From: Pristionchus mayeri | Taxonomy: Eukaryota > Nematoda > Chromadorea > Rhabditida > Neodiplogasteridae | Assembly (NCBI GenBank): GCA_036245805.1 | Contig: BTRK01000002.1 | Coordinates: 39,724,661 to 39,788,660 of the forward strand | Length of the DNA: 64,000 bases | Reading direction: 5' to 3' | Part shown: positions 48,801-59,906 of the stretch, piece after piece | Position numbering within the stretch: position 1 is the first letter of the stretch | Layout: the number at the start of each line of letters is the position of its first letter | Made by a program: the position numbers and the translations under genes | Notes under the pieces: generated by a model | Told to the model about the DNA's origin: nothing | The model's database searches: none | Seen by the model: the letters and a program-made list of their open reading frames with translations, nothing else

Positions 48801-51800
48801 CGTTTATTCGAAATTTTTGTCCACTTCGAAAACAATGAAGAAAAACAAATTTGCCATATAGCTTCCAATCCAATCGGAAATCATTATATGGGTTATATTT
48901 AGTAATTCTGATCGAAATATGACGTTGTTGATCGTAAAACAATAATCTTAGAGTGTCCCTAAGTACCAAAATTTCGGAAAAATCGCATTTTCTCCATTTT
49001 TCGAAGAGTTTTCAAATTAGGATGGTCTGAAATTATGCGCAAAAGACATGGAAACGATCAGTAGAAGCATGTCAACGAATGTTGTTGTGAATTGAGACAT
49101 TGTTGAGACATTGTTACTTTTCAAAAATTTGAAATTTTCGATTTTTTTATGCCTTGTCTGGCATTTTTCGAAAAGTGCACCACAGCCCTTCATATTGGGC
49201 CAAATATCAGCACTTGGCACTTCACCAGCGAAATATTGAGGGGGGTTGCAAAAAAGTCATCCGAGGGTTGGTGCGTTTTCTCGTGGAATGTCTCTTAAAA
49301 TACTGGAATATGAGGCCGTTCGTGTAAGAATCGAACAAATCCGAGCAGATCTGGCACATAAAAAAATGGTCCATTTCCTGAAACGAGGGTGCTGATCACA
49401 ATGAGCACGATCATTTTTCATGTAGAGTCTTCGCTGAAGCTAGACGACGTTGCGTCGAAAACAGACTTTTGCTGATATCTTCATTACCAGTATCGTTAAA
49501 ACTAAGCGAATACGTTTTCCCGGGTAGAATTCGATTGCGATCACGACCACATTCTTATTTTATGATTATTTATTTTATAATTTTTATAATTTTTGCAATT
49601 TCTTTGAAAATAAAATGTGTATCACGAAGACAGCCTAGATCGGTCCATTATGATGCGGGAAACCCAAAACTATTTTTCTTTTTCCAAAATTGTGTGTACT
49701 TTGTAGTGAAAATGAATTAAATGTGTCGAAAAATGAGAGAGAACAGCTGACCTTCTCCTTTGATCTACCCCGAGTCCCCTCGCCATTTCTCTGATCGATT
49801 CCCTCCCCCTACGTACTCTGACCGTCTGCGCTCCCGCCTCTTTCCCCTCTTACTCGTGTTTGTCTCACAATTAATTCATTTTCACTACAAAGTACACAAA
49901 ATTTTGAAAAAAGAAAACTAGTTTTGGATTTTCCGCATCATAATGGACCGATCTAGGCTGTCTTCGTGATACACATTTTATTTTCAAAGAAATTGCAAAA
50001 ATTATAAAAATTATAAAAATAAATAATCATAAAATAAGAATGTGGTCGTGATCGCAATCGAATTCTACCCGGGAAACGTATTCGCTTAATTTTAACGATA
50101 CTGGTAATGAAGATATCAGCAATTGTCTGTTTTCGACGCAATGTATTCTAACTTCAACGAAGACTCTCCGTGAAAAATGAACGTGCTCATCGTGATCAGC
50201 ACCCTCGCAACCCCCCGTAGCCAAAGTTTCAGAAAACCGACCGTTTTTGGCTTTGCTCGATTCTTACACGAACGTCCTCATATATTTAACCAGAATATGG
50301 GGAATACCACAATTCATTATGGTTTATCAGTCAGTAATAAATTATTTTAAAAAATAATAATTTAGCGAAGAATCAATTAACGAATCGTTGGCTGAAGTCT
50401 TCACTCTCGCATCTCTCAGACACGAGGGAATTGTTGGATACAATAGCTCGTGGATCGAACAACCACCCCCGGGATGGCAGGTAATATTTATTTCGAAATT
50501 TCAAGAGCCGGCAATTAGTCAATTCTCAATTTACGGCTCTACAATTTGAAACAAAGGTCTTTAACCATGGATACATCAACCCTTGAAATGGAGAGGTCAT
50601 TGAATCTGTTTGATTATTGTGTATCCCAGCACATGTGATCTCTCAGAAGACCTGTGATAATTGAATAGTGAGATTATTGCCGTGAAAAGTGGAAATATGA
50701 AAATTATCACAATTTCGTATATTCATGTCTACCAGTAGAGGAAGCGACTTGAAATGTATAAAATTCATATACTTCACCTCTATTTAATCCCCCCTTTCAT
50801 ATTCGTTCTTATTCTCAGAATCGTTCTGATGCTACCCTTCTGAATAATTTCGGAAGAAATGAATCGGTAATTAACTTTTCAAATGATCGAACGATAAACT
50901 TCCAATTGTAGTTTAACTATACTGACGATTGCGTGTTTCTCTACATGCAGATGGAGGTATTTGTTGATTAATAAATAAATAATTGCAAAAATACAGCTGT
51001 GTGGACAAACCCTCAAAGATTTTCTTGAAAAATCGCCCGAACGAGATTTGGCTAAGGCAAAAGTTTGGTTCAAGCAGTTAGTATCAGCTGTGGCATATCT
51101 CCATCGAAAGGGAAAGATGCATCGCGATTTGAAGGTAATTAACATTTTTTTACGCACAGTTAGGTGTATTTCAGCCCAGCAACATTCTGTTCTCGGAGGA
51201 CAATTGCATCAAAATCGGCGATCTGGGAATTGTGGCTGATAGAGCAATCAAAAACGGACAAGAAGTTGATAGAACGAGAACTATGGCAGGAACGATGATG
51301 TACATGGCACCGGAGCAGGTATTGCTAAGTTATGTCAAGAAAATTGTATTTGCAACAGAGAGGAGACAAATATTCGTCCAAAGTGGATATCTACACTCTC
51401 GGTCTAATTCTCACTGAAATGTGTGTGCGCATGACATTCAGCAAGCAAGACGAAGTAAATGCACACACCTCTGGAATCCACAATAGTCCTGCTAAGCATA
51501 ACCTAGGGAACGAAGCAATATTCAGGTTTTCCGGAATTATCAAAGAGGACGCCCGAATACCATCCTCAATCATCTGCCGGAAGTGGTATGCTTGTTTTCT
51601 TTATTTATCCATACTTTAAATTCGCGCAAATTGTATTAAATCTATTGGGTGATATGTCAGGACAAATAATTTTCCGGAAAAGGGCTCCGCTGTATATGGT
51701 ACTTTATATCTTAATCTTTGTTTGGTATGACATATTTACATTTACATTTACATTTATGTCCCATCTCAACCGAAAACCTGTAACCACCAAAGATTCTGCG

Positions 51801-53113
51801 AACGGGTAGGAATGTGAAAAACGGTCAACTGAGACTCTCTGGGCAAAATAATAAATTGGTTGAAAAAATTATTTTATGTTGGTAAATTAATCAATATTTG
51901 AAATTTCGTTGGGCCTACTAGTGTACAACAAATAACGTTTCATCGGAACCATTGACACAAACTACATCCATGTATTGAAACTGGCGAAATTATTCCGCTT
52001 TTTTCACACAACCATGATAGGGCCGGTTTATTTACCGACCCAGAACACAGGACCGGATTTGGACGAGACAATCTGTGCTAATCTTGGCCTACTTCAGGCT
52101 AAATTTATATCATGGCTGACAAACTTGGACTCAAACAAACGCCCGGATTGTGACCAAATTCTGAGAGACAACTTCCTCTCTGAGAGCAGCCTCGTTGATG
52201 GAGTATCGAAAATGAAGGTGATTTTATAGGAGAAATGAATCATCTGAATAAAAAAGTGAATCAACTGAAAGAGACAACGATGCAAAAGTTTAACTAAAAG
52301 ATAAACTTGCATATTTGTATCGTTACATATGTAAAGGTAAAAGTACATCCCGTCTTCGAGAGCAGCTCGCGGGAGAACATTGCTAGGCCATTGTCAATAA
52401 AGCTAAATAAATATCCAAAATATTCCATACATGAGTACAACTAGATACTGGAGAAGATTTAAAGAAGGACTGTCAGCAAAGTTGATATTTTGACGTTGTC
52501 ATAACCATGACCGACCTTTGTGTAACCATAAGAGATTCTGAAAATTTCAAATGCGTATCTCCATTTTGAACCGAGTTATCACTCGTTGGCAGCATGCAAA
52601 GGAGGGCTTGAAGGGAAGGGACGTTCGGGAATTCAAATATCTAGAAGATTTTTCAAAAAAACGAGTGGGATTCGAACCCGCAACCTTCCGATTATGCGGA
52701 AACTGCTTTACCACTGAGCTATGCGATTGACCTTTTGCCTATCCTCTTAGCTCGCGCTATGATCGTTGGATGATTGTCTAGGTAATGGTTATGAAAACGT
52801 CAAAAATTTAACTTTGCTGACACTCATTCTTTAACATGCATTTACAGATGAATCAATCCGGCCAAACAACAGAGAATCCATCATCTCAATCAGGGCCAAC
52901 GTGTGTTATATGTCTTGAGAATCAGGTAAATTTATGCTATAATTAACACTCAGTGCCAGAATTATTCAGCCGAACATGGTATTCTTCGACTGTATGCATG
53001 TATCGGTGTGCGAGGAATGCTACAACACAGCTGCAGGCAACATCAACACGAAGATTTTAAAGTGCCCGAATTGTAGGCAAAGTATCAGGAAAGCTCAAAA
53101 AGTGTTCATGTAG
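45876..53113 (+). CDS. N-module + PEK-like kinase + RING, copy C
   Basis: Start ATG 45876 follows a TTCAG acceptor. N-module: LPEDTDIYMTNE, YHYCPTDGSPHRLYTKIG, LPDGMIFNMFVNGNAVYF, VYKAFLNSRGVIEVSHV, CAYRI then IPIDLSRSEL, GIHR, TETVILLE, FALDTRTMVF, ANLPSTH. A linker (FEPKSSIEQLRNMNSTMQ; a Ser-rich exon) precedes the kinase. Kinase motifs: GFGGSGCV, YAVKRI, SLAEVFTLASLRHE, IVGYNSSWIEQPPPGWQ, MHRDLKPSNILF, GDLGIV (DLG for DFG), MYMAPEQ, DIYTLGLILTEM, SNKRPDC. All catalytic residues are present. The SKMK exon and the RING exons (CVICLENQ; PNMVFFDCMHVSVCEEC; KCPNC; ends RKAQKVFM, TAG 53111) join in phase 0. The exon after GIHR reads RGKAIYNA then TAA unless an unusual acceptor is used, so one frameshift is possible. 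The helix-C intron is filled with transposons. Inference: a stress- or defence-type eIF2alpha-like kinase with a ubiquitin ligase tail. Confidence 0.75.
47699..47807. mobile_element. 109-bp palindromic MITE on a 5' splice site
   Basis: Ends TAGAGTTCGAGAAACGATAC and complement (one small gap); perfect 8-bp target duplication GTGAGAAC (47691-47698, 47808-47815). The target is the start of the intron after the kinase lysine exon, so the splice donor is now present twice. Confidence 0.9.
47873..49294. mobile_element. TTAA-flanked foldback in kinase C
   Basis: Ends GAGACATTCCACGAGAAA and complement, bounded by TTAA at 47869-47872 and 49295-49298. The arms pair to a centre near 48590. Same termini as 17387-18920. 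Confidence 0.83.
49308..50283. mobile_element. 1 kb foldback with TA flanks in kinase C
   Basis: Ends ATATGAGGCCGTTCGTGTAAG and complement CTTACACGAACGTCCTCATAT; TA at each boundary. Arms pair to a centre near 49800, which holds a short C- and T-rich stretch. No transposase. It starts 10 bases after the previous element. Confidence 0.82.
51738..51760 (+). repeat. TTTACA microsatellite
   Basis: About four units of TTTACA in a kinase C intron. Confidence 0.7.
52463..52830. mobile_element. TTAA-flanked MITE carrying a tRNA-like segment
   Basis: Inverted ends AGAAGGACTGTCAGCAAAGTT and AACTTTGCTGACACTCATTCT, bounded by TTAA (52459-52462, 52831-52834). Copy 1 lacks it between the same flanks (near 23440). 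A tRNA-like sequence lies inside on the minus strand. It sits in the intron between the kinase and RING exons. Confidence 0.85.
52668..52743 (-). ncRNA. tRNA-like sequence inside a MITE (likely pseudo-tRNA)
   Basis: Read on the minus strand it has an A box (TAGCTCAGTGGTAAAGC), a candidate anticodon arm (TTCCG-CATAAT-CGGAA, CAT in the loop but one base short and no T33), and a B box (GGTTCGAATCC). The 7-bp acceptor stem does not pair well. So it resembles a decayed tRNA or a tRNA-derived promoter captured by the transposon. Confidence 0.5.
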
Positions 53114-53571
53114 TGAGCTTAGAGATACATCGCCCAATGCTTTTATGTAGTAGTTGATAACATATAATCATCTTCAACTTATCTCGTCCCTGACTCCGTA
53201 TAAATATGTACTGCAGACTTTAACTTGATATATTCTCCCTCGTCAAACAATTTGCGCATATGTTCAAGAAAAAATATACTATACACCACAGTACCCATTT
53301 CACAAACCAATGCTAAAACATATGACATCAGCCAACGCAAGTTCCATAAATAGTGGGATTGGGAAATGGTTGATGTATTCAAAAGTAGTCTTGTATCACA
53401 ACATATGCCGTCAAAATGTATGCGCATAAGTTCAAGAAAAGTAAATCAAACGAGACAGCGATTCAATAGCAAACAATTGTAATCATTCCGCCTAGTGCAT
53501 TTATAATATCGGGGGATAGTAAAGAGATGTAGAGCTTTACAATTAGTAGACATTTGCAATATGCATTAGTT

Positions 53572-56500
53572 CTAATCATCTGAATTGGGATCGCGATGCA
53601 TACTCCTGCTCCTTCCTCGAATCGACTTTCTCACAATTGAGGCAACTTCGAAGTTGCCTGCCCGAGCTTGCTCCAGTGCACGATAAATATTATTGTGTTG
53701 AATACAATATCGTCGACTATCAGTCTTTCTTTGCTCCATTATCAAGCGAACATTTTACGTATTTTACTTTATTATTTCATCATAGAGATAAAGTTATGTG
53801 ATAATAATACGCTAAGCAACAATTGTATGTTCGAAATACCTCTCTGAATTTAAGAGCGGATTGCAATTCGCTCATGAGATTCGATCGAGCATCAGCTGGG
53901 GAAGTAACAGGGGAAGAACGGGAACTTGCTGAAATGAATTCCGTTGCAGAATAACATGTAACATGTAGGTAACAGGTAGGTAAGATAACAGGTGAATAGG
54001 TTAAAACTCCTGAAAAGTAATTGCGAGTTTTGTATCTCAGGTTTTGTGTAGTGATATATTAGGAAAATAACGAATTTGGAAAGTTGGATTATTTACCTGT
54101 TGCGTCCTTTGAAGGAGAAAACCGGGAACCTGCGGAAATGAATTTCATTCCGTATCACACGAATGACTTATTGAGAAGACTGGAATGTTTACCTGTTGCA
54201 TCATTCGAGGAACAGAATTCAAAATCAAGAACGCGAGACGTGAATTTGAGAGGAGAATAATCTGTAGACATAGTTGAGAATGTAGAAGGAGGAGGGGGAG
54301 GTGGAGGAGGGGAAGGAGGAGGTGAAGTGGGATCGTTCGGAATCGGGGAAGGTGCAACATCTTCAGTTGATGATTTGCTCGGCTTTGGCGTTGACACATG
54401 CAACTTAGTTGTTTTCCTTTTGCTTTCGGGGGAAAATGAGATTGTTTAACATACTGATGACAGTTCGGAGATGGATTTGGATGCTTGTGAAGGGGAGAAA
54501 TGAGTTTCAGCTAGAGCCTGAGATTGGAATGCACCAATTAACTAAATCATATCACTAGGAATACCGGGTCACAATTCTTCTCGGAATGATCATGCTGCTT
54601 GATACCAGCCAGAAACGAGTTGATATTGTTGGTTGTATCATCCTCCTTGGCAACAATATCGTTTTTTTGTGTTTTACCTCATCCACAACTGCCTCACTGT
54701 CTTTGCGAGTCCGATTTTGCGCAAGTTCATACACACGATTTCGTAGTTTCAATATTTCCTATAAACTTATTTGCATGTAATTTAAAGGGGGAAGCGCAAC
54801 ATTCCTTCACATGGGCCTCTACAGGCTGATTTGATATACATTAACAAAAAAATTATTACCTTCGCATTGGCCTCCTCCTTGAGTTTATGTCTCTCGCTCA
54901 TCTCGTCCGTGATTCGTATTTCATTCTCCAAATTTCGTTTTTGAAGATCGATAATCGTATTTAGCTGGAAAAAATAACCAATTACTCCATTCCAATTTTC
55001 AAGGATACCTGATTTTTCTCGTCGTTGAACTTGCCTATTAGGCTCTTGTTTTCCAGCGTTAGCTTATTTATCTTCTCCCGAAGCCTTCTCATGTTCAGCT
55101 AAATTCGATTTTTTTTTAAACGAGCAGTATCAGTGTATACAATACCTCCGCATTTGCTCTATCCGCATTGTCTAGTGCATCCCTTTCGTGCGCCATTTCA
55201 GATATTTCTTCTTGCATCTCTTCAATCTTGCGGTTCAGCTAAAAATAATATATGACAGAAAAAGCAAACATAAAAACATATGTTGGTTGCTTTCGGTATT
55301 AAAATAAATTCATTCTTACTTCAGCAATTTCCTCTGCGTTGCTCGTCTTTAGCTGATTATGGTCACGTACGAGGTCAGCGTGCGCCTTTCTTAGCTGAAA
55401 ATGTCGTAGGTTTTTCACGGGCCTCAAATGTTGTAACCTCAGATGTTTCTCCATCATTTTGTCTCTTTAGCACATCGATTTCACGTGCGCTCTCGACCAA
55501 ATTTCTCTCCATCTAAACATTTACATTTTATTTGTTTTTAGAAACGATTCACCTCGACTTTTTCTGCATTATATTGTCTCGTCAGCAGTTCCTTCTCAAG
55601 CGAAATCTCCTTGTTTATTCTTTGCAGCTAAATAGCTGGAAAATAAGCCTCGACATACTGGCAATACTTCATGAACATCCAACAGTGCCCACCTCGGCTA
55701 GGTCTGAATCATTCTTTCTCTCTGTCCGATCCTTTTCCTGTGATAGCACAGCGATTTTCCTTTAAAGCTGAACCAGGTCGTTGCATTTTGAAAAACAATC
55801 AATTTACAATTCCCACCTCAGCGTTTTCATCTTCTATGGAACTCTGATTGCGATGTTTGTCATTAATGAGTTCTGAGATACTCCGTTGCAACTAAAATAG
55901 CATTACACTTTTATAGTGGTGCTTCGACAGCTTGTTGAGTGTCCAATAACCATTTACTTTAGATTCTATCCAACCTAGAAAGTTACGAATTATCATAAAT
56001 AATATGTGTGTTGTATGCTCATTGATTGATGATACCGAAGTTTGCTTTGAGAATAATTGCTTCCAAAATTGCAATTGAACTTCACCTTTTCGTTTGCCAA
56101 TTGAAGTGCTATCTTCTCGTTTCTTAACTTCTCACTTCTACTTTGCAGCTGAAAGTTCACATTTCAGCATTCACATCCATTTTGTAGAATTCAAATAAAC
56201 TATTCTTATTTTTCACCTCAAGGTAATCTTCTCTAAGCTGCTGAATTTGATGAGTTTCTTCTGTTGATTTTAGACTCACGTTTCAGTTCATTGTTCGTTT
56301 TGAGCATCTGATATGAGCATTTATCGTTAGTTCTAGAAATATTTTTAATGTAAAGTTTTTCAAAAAAAATAAGATCGAAAAATATGTACCTTATCGTTCG
56401 CCTGCTGGAGCAATGCCTTCTCTTGCGTGAGCTTGTCATTTTTACTTTGTATCTGCAATATTGGTACAGACTATATTTCAAATAACTTCGTTAAAACCCA

Positions 56501-59284
56501 CCTCAAGGTAATCTTCTCTAAGTTGATAAATTTGATGATTTTCTTGGTGTGATTTCTGACTTTCCTTTCTCAAATCGCTGATCGTTTTGAGCATCTAAAT
56601 CAAATCATCAGTCATAACCTATTGTTTCACCAAATACTTGATTTTTAACACTCTTCACTTGCTCTATAGACTAACCGCAGTCTTCTCGCCCGTCAAACTA
56701 CCGATTGTCTGCCCTTGCTCTGCATGCTTTTTCTCCAGTTGGTTTATTGACATTTTGAGCTAAAATGTAGTTCTTTTTCGAGAAATGATCTGACTCTACT
56801 CAGATTACACACTCTCTCGCCGGTTAGAGAAAGCGAGAGAGCAAAAACTTGCGTGTACCTCAGTCAACCTCGCCTCATCAACTCGTTGTATCGTTTCCTT
56901 CTCATTTATCATATCAGAAACAACTTTTTGAAGGTCCGAAATCCTCAAGTTCAGCTGAAAACGAATGTAATTCTGGAATCTGGATAAAGTGAAACTTCTT
57001 CTTCCTTATTGTTCCTTTCCTTATGATGACCACTTCCTTCCAGCACATCTTTCAGTAACGTCTCCATCTGAATATTGTCGATATATCTTCGCCTTTCAAG
57101 TGACTTCAGAACTCATTAATGTTTAAAAAAATTAGCCTTTTTTAAAAGAATAAGTTTTAATCAGAAACAACCAACGTCTTTGTAATGCTCCACGAAAACA
57201 TCAATAGTAATCGTCTCTCCATTGACAGTGACGTTCGTTTCAGACTGAACAGAACTCATGACTCGCAGCATCGAGTGAAATATCATTTGTTTCTATTTTA
57301 TTTTCAAAAGTAACAGGATACGGATAATTAACGGCAAGTTGTCTAATAGGGAAAAATTGTCAAAAAATACAATGGCTTACATATTCCTTTGGAAGCCGAG
57401 CAGTCACCAGATACAGCTCATCATCAATCGTTGAATCCGCAGTTATGAATCCATCATGAACGCCGGCGATGGAGTGCAGTTCGATGTTGCTGAATTGGAT
57501 CATACATATTTTTCTAGTTCACGAATAACACAGATGACATTGTATATTTTCATAGTTGACTTTTATAGGTGTTCTTCTGAAAATTTGGAAAATATGTTCT
57601 CACTTGGTTCGAAGCGGTGGCAGAAATTCCATGGTGATCGTATCGAGGGTAAACACACGATCGGAGCCGGTAATGTAGAGGAAATGAGAAGAATCTCGGG
57701 CATAGAGCGAGAACTCGTAGCGCATCTAAAATGGTTGATAGTACTTTTGAAGGGTTCTAAATGAAGGATATGAAAACAGTGCTTCAAAGTGAATCGGTAG
57801 ACGACAAACGGGATAGCACTCGTAGCGCATCTAAAATGGCGTGTTCCTTGTACTCTTGAAGGATTCTAATGAGGCTATGAAATAGTGCTTCGAAGTGAAT
57901 CGGTGACAAACGATGACAAACGGGATAGCAAAAGTTTGCGCTCTTATATATTTTGCAAGCGTTTCGGTTAATCTCGTTCTTCTTCTTTCTCCGTAGTTAA
58001 GATATCACACCTCAATCACGATCGCATTCTCCTTCAGCTTTTTCACGGTTGGGTTGGATGCATCCGAGTTTTTAGAGACGTAGATTGTTTTTCCTCTGCA
58101 ATATCATAAATTTCTACTCTAATGGATATGTACCACAGTAAAAGTAACTTTTCATCCAATCTCGAAACTTTGCTTGCGAAAAAATAAACTGCTAGGTCAG
58201 AGTCAAATAGTTTGTGAGCTTGACGTAGTTGCTAGTATAAATTAATCGAAGATGAAAATATACTAATCGAAGATAAGAATAAGATCACCTATGAAAGAGC
58301 CTCAGCTCAACCTGCTCGAGTCTCTATCTGGGCACGTTCACTAGCACGCCATCATTCCCGGGATCTTGTCCAATCCGATATACGAACGTTCCTCCACCTA
58401 TTTCTTTCGAACACAATCCGCCAAAATACAGTTTCTCTCCCTACAATTCCACTAGAGATTCCTGCATTGACAATATTATTATCAATTGAAGTTAATATAA
58501 CAATCTATCTTACTTCCAACTGATTTCGAAAGTAGATCACTCCTATTCCGACGAACGGAGTGAACACGGCTAGATCTGAAACAGAGTCATTGAACAATTT
58601 GCGTGTGTTAGGTCCCATTTCCGAGTTCGATACACGAAAGTACGCTCTTAATTTTGCATACTGCCCTTCAACGCGTAGAATATAGTTTCACAATCAGGTC
58701 AACATAAAGGGCTGCTCTACATAATTACTTTTTTCCCTGAACACAACGAAAAATGGCTCGGCCGAGAGAAAGAAATAATGATTACCTTTTCTTTGGAGTT
58801 CAAGTAGATTGTGCTTTCGTGAGCTCCTTTACAAAACATTTCCTCCTCGGGCAAATCGGCAGTGTATGTCTTGCCACTGAGAAAAGTTTACATTAGTTTT
58901 AATTGTTAATTATAATAATTATTTTCCTAGACGCTTTCCGAATTTGGACTTTTGCCAAAAGCAGACTAGCACTGTCCGTGTTTTCAGCAACGACTATGGA
59001 TGACGTCGGTAGTGACTCTCTCCACTATGCGCATTCTCATCACGAAAGATTGTGAAGACTGACTTGTGAGAGCGGTTTTCTGGCAATGCCATTCATTCGA
59101 CTGACACTCACTTCCAATTCACGTACAACCCCTTTGGCGAGGTATACTTCCAGTAGAAAACTGTCCCTGAAAACGCGATAATTTCGAAATTTCACAGTGA
59201 TTCTGACTCACCATCGTCCACTTGGCAGATCCACGTGCCCTTCCCTACCGCTTCTTCCTTGGCGAATTTCAGCTCTGATTCCAT
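53572..59284 (-). pseudogene. N-module + coiled coil + proline-rich gene, copy G
   Basis: Paralogue of F with the same exon order. Start at ATG 59284 (MESELKFAKEEAVGKGTWIC), stop TAG 53572-53574. N-module, heptad cassette exons and the proline tail are all present. It keeps two exons lost from F (near 53885-53937 and 54090-54130). One reads ARSNLMSELQSALKFRE, which loosely resembles a WH2 or formin-DAD type actin motif (low confidence). Lesions: a 4-base loss in the IYKA exon near 58570 causing a frameshift; TAG at 58324-58326 (NVPR*RLEQ) where F has GAG; and loss of the final acceptor (CCATTTCTAG before GCA in F), although a downstream CAG could serve. It ends 459 bases from the converging kinase C gene. 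Confidence 0.72.
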
Positions 59285-59906
59285 CGCTCACCTGAGCTTA
59301 CGCCTAAAACACTGCTCCACCTTGCAAGAAAATAACATATTCAGAACACAATTGTCAGAACAGTGACCCGAACAGGGAAAATATATGCAAAAAGAGGATT
59401 TATATGGATTGCAGTAAAAACACATGCAGATATGCGGTCAGGGAGACGAATTCTAATAAAAATAATTTATGTTATGGTACAGTATTTGAATAGAGATAGA
59501 TTGCTGCAGGGAAATAGGAACAAGATATTACGATGTCATTACTTGATGGCAAAGGAAAACAGGACAATTTGTAAGAAAGTACGATATATTTCGGAGAGAC
59601 ATCAGATCGATCGAGCGAAGTATTTGCGATCGGCACATTATATCGCTTTTGTCTCACTTATCAGTGCGCGTAGGCAATACTAGTGGTGCGTGACCCTTTG
59701 TGTTGATCGGGGGAGTAATACGATAAGGCAAACTCGCAAAAAGCCGATTTCACGCGTGAACATATTCGATACCGGATGCTCGAAAAAAGGTGTTGTTGAT
59801 GATGCTGAAATCGCAGTAACGACACTGAGGTGAGTGTGTTGTGCAAATAATTTCGCGAAACACTGAAACAATATAAAATATAGTTTATTCATTCATAATT
59901 CACAAT

